NCBI RefSeq assembly: GCF_004341885.1 | Contig: NZ_SLVX01000002.1 | Span: forward strand, 434,001-498,000 | Direction of reading: 5' to 3' | Length of the DNA: 64,000 nt | DNA from: Shinella granuli | GTDB lineage: Bacteria > Pseudomonadota > Alphaproteobacteria > Rhizobiales > Rhizobiaceae | In this document: positions 49,828 through 58,158 of the stretch, one piece after another | Layout: each line of letters starts with the position of its first letter | Position numbering within the stretch: the first letter of the stretch is position 1 | Made by a program: the position numbers and the translations under genes | The notes under the pieces: generated by a model | Databases searched by the model: none | What the model saw: the letters and a program-made list of their open reading frames with translations, nothing else | What the model was told of the DNA's origin: nothing

Positions 49828-51309
49828 ATGACCGATCTGACCCGCCTGACCATTGCCGAAGCCCGCGAAAAGCTCGGCGCCAAGGAGATCACCGCCGTCG
49901 AGCTGACGGACGCCTATCTTGGCGCGATCGAGGCGGCGAACCCTGTCATCAACGCCTATGTTACCGTGACGCCGGACAAGGCGCGCGACATGGCGAAGGC
50001 TTCCGACACCCGCATCGCAGCCGGCAGGGCCGGCGCGCTGGAGGGCATCCCCCTTGGCATCAAGGACCTGTTCGCGACCGAGGGCGTGCACACCCAGGCC
50101 TGCAGCCACATCCTCGACAGCTTTCGCCCGAAATACGAATCGACCGTCACCCAGAACCTCTGGAACGACGGCGCCGTCATGCTCGGCAAATTGAACATGG
50201 ACGAGTTCGCCATGGGCTCCTCCAACGAGAGTTCCTATTACGGCGCGGTCAAGAACCCGTGGCGCGCCACCGGCTCCAATGCCGATCTGGTGCCGGGTGG
50301 CTCGTCCGGCGGCTCGGCGGCGGCCGTCGCCGCGTTCCTGTGCGCCGGCGCCACGGCGACGGATACCGGTGGCTCCATCCGCCAGCCCGCCGCCTTCACG
50401 GGCACCGTCGGCATCAAGCCGACCTATGGCCGCTGCTCGCGCTGGGGCATCGTCGCCTTCGCCTCCTCGCTCGACCAGGCCGGCCCCATCGCCCGCGACG
50501 TGCGCGATGCGGCGATCCTGCTGAAATCCATGGCGAGCGTCGATGCCAAGGACACCACCTCCGTCGACCTGCCGGTGCCGGATTACGAAGCCGCGCTCGG
50601 CCAGTCGCTGAAGGGCATGCGCATCGGCATTCCGCGCGAATACCGCGTCGAAGGCATGCCCGAGGAGATCGAGGCGCTCTGGCAGCAGGGCATCGCCTGG
50701 CTGAAGGAGGCCGGCGCCGAGGTCGTCGACATTTCCCTGCCGCACACGAAATACGCGCTGCCGGCCTATTACATCGTCGCGCCCGCCGAAGCCTCGTCGA
50801 ACCTTGCCCGCTATGACGGCGTGCGCTACGGCCTGCGCGTCGACGGCAAGGACATCGTCGACATGTATGAGAAGACCCGCGCGGCCGGCTTCGGCCAAGA
50901 GGTCAAGCGCCGCATCATGATCGGCACCTATGTGCTGTCGGCCGGCTACTACGACGCCTACTACCTCCAGGCGCAGAAGGTCCGCACGCTGATCAAGCGC
51001 GACTTCGAGCTCGCCTTCAATGCCGGCGTCGACGCGATCCTGACCCCCGCCACGCCGTCCTCCGCCTTCGGCATCGCCGACGAGGAACTCGCATCCGATC
51101 CGGTCAAGATGTACCTGCAGGACATCTTCACCGTCACGGTGAACATGGCGGGCCTGCCGGGCCTGTCCGTGCCCGCCGGCCTCGATCACAAGGGCCTGCC
51201 CCTCAGCCTCCAGCTCATCGGCAAGCCCTTCGAGGAGGACGTCCTCTTCAAGACCGCGCATGTCATCGAAAAGGCCGCCGGCCGCTTCACGCCGGCCAAG
51301 TGGTGGTAA
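49828..51309 (+). CDS. gatA: Asp/Glu-tRNA amidotransferase subunit A
   Basis: This is the glutaminase subunit of GatCAB. It frees ammonia from glutamine and sends it to GatB. It has 493 residues and the amidase-signature fold. The catalytic Lys is K79 in [10 protein letters not shown], and the Ser pair is in [13 protein letters not shown] and [15 protein letters not shown]. It follows gatC. A palindromic repeat lies just after its stop. Confidence 0.97.
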   Translation: MTDLTRLTIAEAREKLGAKEITAVELTDAYLGAIEAANPVINAYVTVTPDKARDMAKASDTRIAAGRAGALEGIPLGIKDLFATEGVHTQACSHILDSFRPKYESTVTQNLWNDGAVMLGKLNMDEFAMGSSNESSYYGAVKNPWRATGSNADLVPGGSSGGSAAAVAAFLCAGATATDTGGSIRQPAAFTGTVGIKPTYGRCSRWGIVAFASSLDQAGPIARDVRDAAILLKSMASVDAKDTTSVDLPVPDYEAALGQSLKGMRIGIPREYRVEGMPEEIEALWQQGIAWLKEAGAEVVDISLPHTKYALPAYYIVAPAEASSNLARYDGVRYGLRVDGKDIVDMYEKTRAAGFGQEVKRRIMIGTYVLSAGYYDAYYLQAQKVRTLIKRDFELAFNAGVDAILTPATPSSAFGIADEELASDPVKMYLQDIFTVTVNMAGLPGLSVPAGLDHKGLPLSLQLIGKPFEEDVLFKTAHVIEKAAGRFTPAKWW

Positions 51310-51331
51310 GGGGCGGATAGCCTCAAAGCTG

Positions 51332-51373
51332 TTCTTCCGTCATGCCGGATCACGTCCGGGCATGACGGAAGAA
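51332..51373. repeat. inverted repeat after gatA
   Basis: Fifteen-base perfect arms (left TTCTTCCGTCATGCC, 51332-51346; right 51359-51373) flank CCGGA..TCCGG, giving a long stem with one bulge. It resembles REP-type elements and could end the gatCA transcript; there is no T-run. Confidence 0.75.
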
Positions 51374-51511
51374 AGGTGGGGGCGCCGCCTTTGGACGCCG
51401 ATTTCACCGCCGCATTTTCCAATCCCTCCCATCATCCCCGTGGATAGCCTTTCGTTTCCCTCGCCAAGTCTCTCGGGCAGTGCTTTCATGGCACCGGAAA
51501 GGGCTGGCCGC

Positions 51512-52024
51512 ATGATCGCCATTCGCAATGCCCGTGAGGATGACGTTCCCGCTCTCGTCGAAATCGGCGTTCGAGCCTGGGAACAGGCCGTCGTCGGCGT
51601 CGCCGACCTCCAGGTGCGGCGCGACTATGCCCGCAATGCCTTCCAGCAGTTCCTCGGCCGTCACTGGCTTCGGGTCAGCGTCGCGGAAGCCGATGGCCGG
51701 CCGGCCGGCTGGGCCTCGCGCGAGGCGCTGGACGACGAGATCAGCGACCTCTGGATCGATCCGCCGCAGCAGAACAAGGGCCTCGGCTCCGCCCTGCTCG
51801 CGGCCATGGAAGCCGAGATCGTCGCGGCGGGCTTCGAGGCGGCGCGCCTCCAGACCCATGCCCGCAACACGGCGGCCGTGGGTTTCTTCCAGAAGCACGG
51901 CTACAGCGTGAACTGGCTGTCCATCGACTATTCCGAGCGCCTCGACCGCGACGTCGAATCGGTCGGCCTGCGCCGGCAGTTCGTCGCGGACGAACCGGTC
52001 GGCTACGGGCCAGGCGTGTTCTGA
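51512..52024 (+). CDS. GNAT family N-acetyltransferase
   Basis: This 170-residue acetyltransferase begins MIAIRNAREDDVPALVEIGVRAWE. The acetyl-CoA loop is DLWIDPPQQNKGLGSALLAAME near 90-110 (Q/R-x-x-G-x-G/A type), and motif B is in ARNTAAVGFFQKHGYSV. The ATG at 51512 has GGAAAGGG upstream; an ATG at 51488 is also in frame. The substrate is unknown. It is convergent with a yjhX toxin-family gene 34 bases away. In E. coli the YjhX partner YjhQ is also a GNAT protein. Confidence 0.9.
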   Translation: MIAIRNAREDDVPALVEIGVRAWEQAVVGVADLQVRRDYARNAFQQFLGRHWLRVSVAEADGRPAGWASREALDDEISDLWIDPPQQNKGLGSALLAAMEAEIVAAGFEAARLQTHARNTAAVGFFQKHGYSVNWLSIDYSERLDRDVESVGLRRQFVADEPVGYGPGVF

Positions 52025-52058
52025 GGGGAGGCGGGCATTCGCCGCGCCTCCCGCCGGT

Positions 52059-52316
52059 TCACTGGTTGTCCTGCTGGGAGCGTACGAGCTCCAGGCCGCG
52101 TTGCGTGATGCGATAGGGCCTACCACCGGAGGAGGCGATGCACCGCCGGCGTTTCAGTTTGCGAAAGAGGTCGATGTCGAGGCCGCTTGCCCGCCAGCCG
52201 TCCCGCGTGATGCAGGCGACCGTCATGATCTTCCGGTTGTCGTCTTTTTCGATATCGATCCTGCCGCCCTGGGCGAGCAGGTGGAGAATGCGCTGTTCGG
52301 CGCGCGAAATGTCCAT
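52059..52316 (-). CDS. yjhX: YjhX family (UPF0386) protein
   Basis: This 85-residue protein aligns by eye with E. coli YjhX over its length: MDISRAEQRILHLLAQGGRI at the start, DLFRKLKRRRCIASSGGRPYRIT in the middle and ELVRSQQDN at the end. YjhX is described as the toxin of the YjhX-YjhQ pair and looks like a winged-helix protein. A rhizobial copy could instead be a housekeeping DNA-binding protein. No classical antitoxin gene adjoins it on the same strand; the nearest GNAT gene is convergent. Confidence 0.85.
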   Translation of the reverse strand: MDISRAEQRILHLLAQGGRIDIEKDDNRKIMTVACITRDGWRASGLDIDLFRKLKRRRCIASSGGRPYRITQRGLELVRSQQDNQ

Positions 52317-52509
52317 TGTCTTGAGAATCCGTCCGGCGTTCGGATGAACGCGAAAAAACGTTCCGCCACCCGAAAGGTGGCAGGGCTCATCGTTTTTCCA
52401 GACCCTGCGCGCACGCTGTGGCGGGCAGGGTCCTCAGCAGGCCTCAGACGAATTGGACATCAAGACTCCATTTGCGGATGCTCCGAAATAGCCGGGACAT
52501 CCGCAAAGG

Positions 52510-53412
52510 TCAATGCGCCGGCCAGATCAGGGAGTGATGCAGGAAGACGGCGGTCTTCACCCCGCTGGCCGCGGCAAGCGAGATGTTCGCCGGCCCGAGC
52601 GCGATGTCTCCGGCCGCATAGAGGCCGGGCAGGGAGGTCTGACCCATGTCGTCGGTGTGGAGGATGTTGCCGATCGGCGTCTCCTTCAGCGTCAGGCCGC
52701 GCTCGGCCGGAATGGCGCTCCGCACCTGCGCCTCCGGCATCACGAAGAGCGCCTTGACCAGGGTCGGGATGCCCGGCCCGGTCTCGACGGACAGCATGCC
52801 GTCCGGCCCGTCGGCGATGGCGGTGACGCGGCCCGGCCGGAGCTTCACATTGCGCTCGGCGAGCACGGCAAGGGCCGCATCGTCCGGCTCCGGCGCCATG
52901 TTGGTGAAGAGCGTGACATTGCCCCAGTCGGCGACCACCGCCGCAAAGCGCGCCGCCTCGGCGGTGCGCGCCAGGACGCCGACCGGGCCGCCGCCGACCT
53001 CGTAGCCATGGCAATAGGGGCAATGCAGCACGGTCTTGCCCCACCGTTCGGCAAGGCCGGGGATCGCCGGCAACTGGTCCTCGAAGCCGGTGGCAAGCAG
53101 CACGCGGCGCGCCTCGATCCGCCCGCCGTCGCCGGTGGCGACGGAGAAGGCGTCCTTCTCGCCCTCCAGCCGCTCGGCCGGCACGTCGCGGAAGGTGACG
53201 GTCCCGTAGGCGGCAAGCTGCCGGCGGGCATCGGCGAGGATGTCGCGGCCCGGCCGGCCGTCCTGGGCAAGGAAGCCGTGCGAACGGGCGGCGAAGCGGT
53301 TGCGCGGCTCGCCGGTGTCGAGAACGGTGATGCGGCGGCGGGCGCGGGCGAGCTGCAGGGCGGCGGAAAGGCCGGCAAAGCCCCCGCCGATGATGATGGC
53401 ATCTTCGGTCAT
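52510..53412 (-). CDS. thioredoxin reductase-like NAD(P)/FAD oxidoreductase
   Basis: This 300-residue flavoprotein has an N-terminal FAD motif IIIGGGFAGLSAALQLAR, an active disulfide CPYC at 131-134, an NADP-binding half in the middle and a C-terminal FAD contact LPGLYAAGDIALGPAN. The NADP motif (GGGPVGVLARTAEAARFA) is less glycine-regular than in TrxB, so the true substrate may be a small disulfide or another thiol protein. It lies 86 bases downstream of an Rrf2-type regulator on the same strand, probably in one operon. Confidence 0.9.
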   Translation of the reverse strand: MTEDAIIIGGGFAGLSAALQLARARRRITVLDTGEPRNRFAARSHGFLAQDGRPGRDILADARRQLAAYGTVTFRDVPAERLEGEKDAFSVATGDGGRIEARRVLLATGFEDQLPAIPGLAERWGKTVLHCPYCHGYEVGGGPVGVLARTAEAARFAAVVADWGNVTLFTNMAPEPDDAALAVLAERNVKLRPGRVTAIADGPDGMLSVETGPGIPTLVKALFVMPEAQVRSAIPAERGLTLKETPIGNILHTDDMGQTSLPGLYAAGDIALGPANISLAAASGVKTAVFLHHSLIWPAH

Positions 53413-53498
53413 GGTTCATCCTTTCTGTGGAACATGCGGCATCGCGCGCCCGAGGGGTCTCGGTCGTTCGATGCAGGGTATCGGCAGGGCGTTCCCGC

Positions 53499-53942
53499 TT
53501 AGCCGGTATCGGCCCGGCAGCGTTTCGCCGCCACCCGGAAATCGGCGGCGAGGTCGGCGAGCGTCGTGCCGGCGAAGCGCGCCATCAGCATCGCCTCGGC
53601 ATCCTTCAGCGCCTCGCCGATCACCCGGTTGACGGATTGCTCGACAACGCAGCCCGGCATTTCCGTCGCCGGGCCGATCTGGAAGACGATCGGCTCGCCG
53701 AGCGCGTTGTAGATGTCGAGCAGCGAGATGTCGGCGAGCGGCCGGGCAAAATGCCAGCCGCCGCCATGGCCGCGGCCGGACTGCACGATGCCGGCCTCGC
53801 GAAGGCCGGCCATGGTGCGCCGGACGACGACGGCGTTGGTGTCGAGGCAGAGCGCAAGGTCGTCCGAGGTCATCGGCGCCTCGCGCTCGGCCATGTGCAT
53901 GAGGGCGTGGAGCACGGCGGAAAGGCGGCTGTTTCTTTTCAT
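53499..53942 (-). CDS. Rrf2 family transcriptional regulator
   Basis: This 147-residue regulator has a winged helix (about 5-65, with [33 protein letters not shown]) and the Rrf2 dimer helix. The three-cysteine cluster of IscR/NsrR is missing. Only C98 stands in the normal cluster loop ([11 protein letters not shown]), with C32 and C142 elsewhere. It is therefore more likely a thiol-based sensor than an Fe-S protein. A GTAAC-N7-GTTAC palindrome touches its start codon, which suggests autoregulation and control of the oxidoreductase gene after it. Confidence 0.92.
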   Translation of the reverse strand: MKRNSRLSAVLHALMHMAEREAPMTSDDLALCLDTNAVVVRRTMAGLREAGIVQSGRGHGGGWHFARPLADISLLDIYNALGEPIVFQIGPATEMPGCVVEQSVNRVIGEALKDAEAMLMARFAGTTLADLAADFRVAAKRCRADTG

Positions 53943-53959
53943 GTAACAATAATAGTTAC
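53943..53959. promoter_or_regulatory. putative Rrf2 operator
   Basis: The perfect inverted repeat GTAAC-N7-GTTAC, with an AT-only centre, is directly adjacent to the ATG of the Rrf2 gene, on the upstream side. Confidence 0.75.
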
Positions 53960-54085
53960 GAATCGTTCCGCCTGTCAACCGGCGGCCGGGGGGAAGAGGG
54001 GCCGGATATGCGGCAAAGCCTTGCACCGGCCGGCCATATGTTCTACCGAGGCAGGCAAATCCGAGGCTTTCGCAAAGAGCATCCC

Positions 54086-55588
54086 ATGACCATCGTCGAC
54101 GTCCGCACCCCCGATCCGAAACGCTTGATCCCCGGCGCCACCGGCGACTGGGAGGTCATCATCGGCATGGAGGTGCACGCCCAGGTCCTCTCCAATTCCA
54201 AGCTGTTCTCCGGCGCCTCCACCGAATTCGGCAAGGCGCCGAACGCCAACGTCTCGCTCGTCGATGCAGCCATGCCGGGCATGCTGCCGGTCATCAACGA
54301 GGAATGCGTCAGGCAGGCCGTGCGCACCGGCCTCGGCCTGAAGGCGCAGATCAACCACCGCTCGATCTTCGACCGCAAGAACTACTTTTATCCGGACCTG
54401 CCGCAGGGCTACCAGATCTCCCAGTTCAAGGACCCGATCGTCGGCGAGGGCAAGATCACGATCTCGCTCGGGCCCGACCGCCAGGGCAACTTTGAAGACA
54501 TCGAGATCGGCATCGAGCGCCTGCATCTGGAGCAGGATGCCGGCAAGTCGATGCACGACCAGCATCCGACCATGTCCTATGTCGACCTCAACCGTTCGGG
54601 CGTCGCGCTGATGGAGATCGTCTCCAAGCCGGACATGCGCTCGTCCGACGAGGCCAAGGCCTACATGACGAAGCTGCGCTCCATCGTGCGCTATCTCGGC
54701 ACCTGCGACGGCAATATGGACGAGGGCTCCATGCGCGCCGACGTCAACGTCTCCGTGCGCCGTCCGGGCGAGCCCTTCGGCACGCGCTGCGAGATCAAGA
54801 ACGTCAACTCCATCCGCTTCATCGGCCAGGCGATCGAATACGAAGCCCGCCGCCAGATCGGCATCCTGGAGGACGGCGGCACCATCGACCAGGAAACCCG
54901 CCTCTTCGATCCCGGCAAGGGCGAGACGCGCTCCATGCGCTCGAAGGAAGACGCGCACGACTACCGCTATTTCCCCGATCCGGACCTCCTGCCGCTGGAA
55001 TTCGACAACGAGTTCGTCGGCAAGCTGCTCGCCGGCCTGCCGGAACTGCCCGACGACAAGAAGATCCGCTTCGTCAAGGATTTGGGCCTGTCCGTCTACG
55101 ACGCCTCGGTGCTCGTCTCGGAAAAGGCGATCGCCGACTACTACGAGGCCGTGGCCGCCGGCCGCGACGGCAAGATTGCCGCCAACTGGGTCATCAACGA
55201 CCTGCTGGGCGCCTTGAACAAAGCCGGCAAGGCCATTGAAGAGACTCCGGTTTCACCCGGACAGCTTGGGCAGATCATCGATCTCATCAAGGACGGAACG
55301 ATTTCCGGCAAGATCGCCAAGGACCTCTTCGAGATCGTCTGGAACGAGGGCGGCAACCCGGCCGAGATCGTCGAGGCGCGCGGCCTGAAGCAGGTGACGG
55401 ATACCGGCGCCATCGAGAAGGCCGTCGACGAGATCATCGCCGCCAATCCGGACCAGGTCGAGAAGGTGAAGGCCAAGCCCACGCTTGCCGGCTGGTTCGT
55501 CGGCCAGGTGATGAAGGCGACCGGCGGCAAGGCCAACCCGCAGGCGGTGCAGGCCCTCGTCAAGGCCAAGCTCGGCATCGAGGACTGA
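54086..55588 (+). CDS. gatB: Asp/Glu-tRNA amidotransferase subunit B
   Basis: This is the kinase/transamidase subunit of GatCAB. It phosphorylates the carboxyl group of misacylated tRNA and accepts ammonia from GatA. It has 500 residues. The family core is [23 protein letters not shown] near 25-47, [13 protein letters not shown], the zinc-loop region and [12 protein letters not shown]; the C-terminal helical YqeY-like tail ends [11 protein letters not shown]. The ATG at 54086 with AAAGAG upstream is chosen; the open frame starts earlier without homology. Confidence 0.97.
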   Translation: MTIVDVRTPDPKRLIPGATGDWEVIIGMEVHAQVLSNSKLFSGASTEFGKAPNANVSLVDAAMPGMLPVINEECVRQAVRTGLGLKAQINHRSIFDRKNYFYPDLPQGYQISQFKDPIVGEGKITISLGPDRQGNFEDIEIGIERLHLEQDAGKSMHDQHPTMSYVDLNRSGVALMEIVSKPDMRSSDEAKAYMTKLRSIVRYLGTCDGNMDEGSMRADVNVSVRRPGEPFGTRCEIKNVNSIRFIGQAIEYEARRQIGILEDGGTIDQETRLFDPGKGETRSMRSKEDAHDYRYFPDPDLLPLEFDNEFVGKLLAGLPELPDDKKIRFVKDLGLSVYDASVLVSEKAIADYYEAVAAGRDGKIAANWVINDLLGALNKAGKAIEETPVSPGQLGQIIDLIKDGTISGKIAKDLFEIVWNEGGNPAEIVEARGLKQVTDTGAIEKAVDEIIAANPDQVEKVKAKPTLAGWFVGQVMKATGGKANPQAVQALVKAKLGIED

Positions 55589-55650
55589 CGCGATTCCAGG
55601 AAAGGTGTGAAGCGGTTTTCCGTCCGGAATCGCTTCGAAACAAAGGAATT
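55589..55650 (+). repeat. rhizobial dispersed repeat, copy 2 (short)
   Basis: CGATTCCAGGAAAGGTGTGA, AGCGGTTTTCCGTCCGGAAT and CGAAACAAAGGA resemble the copies at 20673 and 56731 without the terminal hairpin. The element supplies the AAGGA ribosome binding site of the next gene. Confidence 0.7.
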
Positions 55651-55654
55651 TTCC

Positions 55655-56155
55655 ATGTTCTTCGTCCGCACGGCCTCCGAGCGCGATCTGGCGAAGGTCA
55701 GCGCGCTCCTGGCCGAGACGTGGCACGCCACCTATGACGCGCTTTACGGCGCCGACAAGGTGAGCGAGATCACCGCGCGCTGGCATGCCGTGCCCGCGCT
55801 GAAGGCCCGGCTGGAGCGCAAGGACAGCGAGTTCGTCGTCGCCGACAACGGCAGGGAGCTTGCCGGCATGGGGTATGCGGCCATGGCGAAGGACCGGCCG
55901 AAGGTGGCGTTCCTGCATCAGCTCTACGTGCTGCCGCGCTACCAGCGCCAGGGCATCGGCCGCGACATGTTCGCCGAGCTCGAGACCTGCTTCCCGGATG
56001 CCAGCACCATGCTCCTGGAGGTCGATCCGCGCAACGAGGCGGCGGTTGCCTTCTACCAGGCGCACGGCTTTGCCAAGGTGGGCGAGGCGCAGCATACGGC
56101 GGACGCCGTCTCCGGCGTGCCGCTTGATGTCTACGAGAAGCCGCTCGGCGGCTGA
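55655..56155 (+). CDS. GNAT family N-acetyltransferase
   Basis: This 166-residue acetyltransferase starts MFFVRTASERDLAKVSALLAETWHATYDALYG. Its acetyl-CoA motif is LYVLPRYQRQGIGRDMFAELE near 88-108, and motif B is NEAAVAFYQAHGFAKVGEAQ. The ATG at 55655 is chosen; an in-frame GTG at 55607 lies inside the dispersed repeat and would add repeat-derived residues. The substrate is unknown; the family resembles RimI-like/small-molecule acetylases. Confidence 0.92.
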   Translation: MFFVRTASERDLAKVSALLAETWHATYDALYGADKVSEITARWHAVPALKARLERKDSEFVVADNGRELAGMGYAAMAKDRPKVAFLHQLYVLPRYQRQGIGRDMFAELETCFPDASTMLLEVDPRNEAAVAFYQAHGFAKVGEAQHTADAVSGVPLDVYEKPLGG

Positions 56156-56308
56156 CCCGCGGCGAAAAGCCGGGGGCGAAGGGGCGGGAATCGCTGGACA
56201 TTCCGGTGGTCTCGCGCCATAAGCGAAAGAAAGATCGCCCGCTTTCCGCGGGCGGCCCAACAGTCTCGGGCCGCGCTTCCGGCACGGCCCTGCCAAGGAC
56301 GCCAGCCC

Positions 56309-56704
56309 ATGAACCTTCTCAAGCAGATTTTCACCTGGTGGAACGGTCAGACGATCGGCACCCGCTTTCACACCTGGCGCTTCGGCACCCGGGTCGGCCA
56401 GGACGAATTCGGCAATGTCTATTACCAGGGCGGCAAGGATTCCGAAGGCCGCACGCGCCGCTGGGTGATCTACAACGGTTATGCCGAAGCCTCGGCCATT
56501 CCCGCGGGCTGGCATGGCTGGATGCACCACCGCACCGACGTTTCCCCGGCCGACGAGACGTACCAGGCCCGCGAGTGGGAAAAGCCGCACCGCCAGAACC
56601 CGACCGGCACCGCCCAGGCCTACCGCCCGCCGGGTTCGCTTGCCGCCGCCGGCGAGCGCCCGCGCGTGACGGGCGACTACGACGCCTGGACTCCGGGCAA
56701 CTGA
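56309..56704 (+). CDS. complex I supernumerary subunit NDUFA12 (B17.2) homologue
   Basis: This 131-residue protein matches the 17.2-kDa accessory subunit found in mitochondrial and alphaproteobacterial complex I. Marks are GTRVGQDEFGNVYYQGG, RRWVIYNGYAEASAIPAGWHGWMHH and a proline-rich C-terminus. In known structures it lies on the peripheral arm near NuoI and NuoG. The gene is 43 kb from the nuo operon, so its expression must be matched separately. A dispersed repeat follows its stop. Confidence 0.93.
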   Translation: MNLLKQIFTWWNGQTIGTRFHTWRFGTRVGQDEFGNVYYQGGKDSEGRTRRWVIYNGYAEASAIPAGWHGWMHHRTDVSPADETYQAREWEKPHRQNPTGTAQAYRPPGSLAAAGERPRVTGDYDAWTPGN

Positions 56705-56730
56705 TACCGATTTGGCCACATTTCGCCGCT

Positions 56731-56830
56731 AGAGCAATTCCAGCAAAAGTGCGTAGCGGTTTTGCGTCGGGAATTGCGTTAAAACAATGAGTTAGAGCAT
56801 TTCCGCTTTTCGGGGAAAAGCGGAAATGCT
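56731..56830 (+). repeat. rhizobial dispersed palindromic repeat, copy 3 (complete)
   Basis: The longest copy: AGAGCAATTCCAGC, AAAGTGCGTAGCGGTTTTGC, GGAATTGCGTTAAAAC, then a hairpin in which AGCATTTCCGCTTTT pairs with AAAAGCGGAAATGCT (loop CGGGG). It separates the NDUFA12 gene from the DUF2155 gene. Confidence 0.85.
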
Positions 56831-56882
56831 TCAGCTCCAAGCGACCGGCGAACGCCGGGGCGGTTCGCAGGAGATGGCATTC

Positions 56883-57338
56883 ATGACATCAGGGTTTTTC
56901 TCGGCAAACGCCCGATGGCGGTTCCTTGTCGCCGCGCTTGCCGTGGCCGCCGCGGGCGCCGGGCTGATGCCCGTGGCCGCCGAGGCCGCCCGCATCGAGA
57001 ACCCGGTCGCCGTCTTCTCCGGCATCGACAAGATCACCGGCCGCATCACCAATTTCGACGTCTATATCGGCGAGACCGTGCAGTTCGGCGCGCTCCAGGT
57101 GACCCCGAAGGTCTGCTACAGCCGGGACGACACCGAGGCGCAGAAGGTGACCTCCTTCGTCGAGGTCGACGAGATCACGCTCGACCGCAAGATCCGCCGC
57201 ATCTTCACCGGCTGGATGTTCGCCGACAGCCCCGGCCTCAACGCCGTCGAGCACGCCGTCTATGACGTCTGGCTGACCGAGTGCAAGGCAAAGTCCGACG
57301 TGCCGCCGCCGGAAGATTCCCAGGCGAAGGCGCAGTAA
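56883..57338 (+). CDS. DUF2155 exported protein
   Basis: This 151-residue protein has a signal peptide (about 1-33, hydrophobic FLVAALAVAAAGAGLMPVAAEAA). The DUF2155 core includes ARIENPVAVFSGIDKITGRITNFDVYIGE, VCYSRDDTEA and IFTGWMFADSPGLNAVEHAVYDVWLTEC, with two cysteines that may pair. The ATG at 56883 is 9 bases after AGGAG; the ATG at 56874 is too close to it. The family (COG4765) is alphaproteobacterial, periplasmic and of unknown function. Confidence 0.92.
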   Translation: MTSGFFSANARWRFLVAALAVAAAGAGLMPVAAEAARIENPVAVFSGIDKITGRITNFDVYIGETVQFGALQVTPKVCYSRDDTEAQKVTSFVEVDEITLDRKIRRIFTGWMFADSPGLNAVEHAVYDVWLTECKAKSDVPPPEDSQAKAQ

Positions 57339-57370
57339 GGCGCTTTCCACGAACGTTGCGTCTGCGGCTG

Positions 57371-57399
57371 TGGATCCTCGGGTCAAGCCCGAGGATGAC
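57371..57399. repeat. REP-like palindrome, copy in first orientation
   Basis: ATCCTCGGG-TCAAG-CCCGAGGAT (57374-57396) inside a TGG..GAC frame. It is the inverse of the element at 57481, 85 bases away, so the two form an inverted pair (REPIN-like). Confidence 0.8.
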
Positions 57400-57480
57400 G
57401 GAGGGAGGGGCGCGGAAAGATAAAGAAACGCTTCCGCATGCCGCACCATTCGATAGTCTTCGAGACAATGCCTCCGCGCT

Positions 57481-57510
57481 GTCATCCTCGGGCTTGACCC
57501 GAGGACCCAC
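57481..57510. repeat. REP-like palindrome, copy in inverse orientation
   Basis: TCCTCGGG-CTTGA-CCCGAGGA (57485-57505) in a GTCA..CCCAC frame. With the element at 57371 it fills the space between the DUF2155 gene and the convergent aat gene. Confidence 0.8.
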
Positions 57511-57531
57511 GACCCACGGCACGCCTTTTCG

Positions 57532-58146
57532 TCAAAACGGCAGATGCGGCGAGGCCAAGGCGTTCGCCAGCATGTCCTCATACTCGATTTTCGGCACATC
57601 GATCGCGCCGAACGACTTCAGGTGCTCGGTGGTGAACTGCGTGTCGAGCAGCCGGAAGCCGCGCGCCTTCAGCCGTTCGACGAGATACACGAGACAGATC
57701 TTCGACGCATCCGTGCGCCGCGAGAACATGCTCTCGCCGAAGAAGGCGGCACCGAGCGAGACGCCGTAGAGGCCGCCGACGAGGTTTTCCCCCTCCCAGG
57801 CTTCGACCGAATGGGCGTGGCCCATGCGGTGCAGCGTGCCGTAGAGCGACCTGATCTTGGCGTTGATCCAGGTCGACGGCCGATCCGGCGCAGCCGCCGC
57901 GCAAGACGCGAGCACGGCGTCGAAGGCGGTGTCGAAGCGGATGTCGAAGGGCTTCTTGCGGATCGTCTTGGCGAGGCTGCGCGAGACGTGGAACTCATCG
58001 AGCGGGATGACGCCCCGCATGTCCGGCTCGACCCAGAACAGCTCCGGGTCGTCGGCCGAATCGGCCATCGGGAAGAGCCCGATGGAATAGGCGCGCAGAA
58101 GCAGGTCCGGGGTGATTTCCGGGTGCCGGCTGCGTCGCCCTGCCAT
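57532..58146 (-). CDS. aat: leucyl/phenylalanyl-tRNA--protein transferase
   Basis: The enzyme adds Leu or Phe to proteins with N-terminal Lys/Arg, marking them for ClpS/ClpAP degradation. It has 204 residues. Family marks are [31 protein letters not shown] and the active-site region [36 protein letters not shown], with [15 protein letters not shown]. It is 12 bases after accC on the same strand and ends the minus-strand cluster dsbA-aroQ-accB-accC-aat. Confidence 0.97.
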   Translation of the reverse strand: MAGRRSRHPEITPDLLLRAYSIGLFPMADSADDPELFWVEPDMRGVIPLDEFHVSRSLAKTIRKKPFDIRFDTAFDAVLASCAAAAPDRPSTWINAKIRSLYGTLHRMGHAHSVEAWEGENLVGGLYGVSLGAAFFGESMFSRRTDASKICLVYLVERLKARGFRLLDTQFTTEHLKSFGAIDVPKIEYEDMLANALASPHLPF

Positions 58147-58158
58147 GACCGACGCCCC

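Noticed and set aside
51332-51373. Intrinsic terminator after gatA
   Set aside because: The stem is long but has no T-run on either strand; described as a REP-like inverted repeat instead.
52460-53419. 319-codon minus-strand frame overlapping the oxidoreductase gene
   Set aside because: Overlaps the recognised FAD/CPYC protein in another frame; no motif or RBS of its own.
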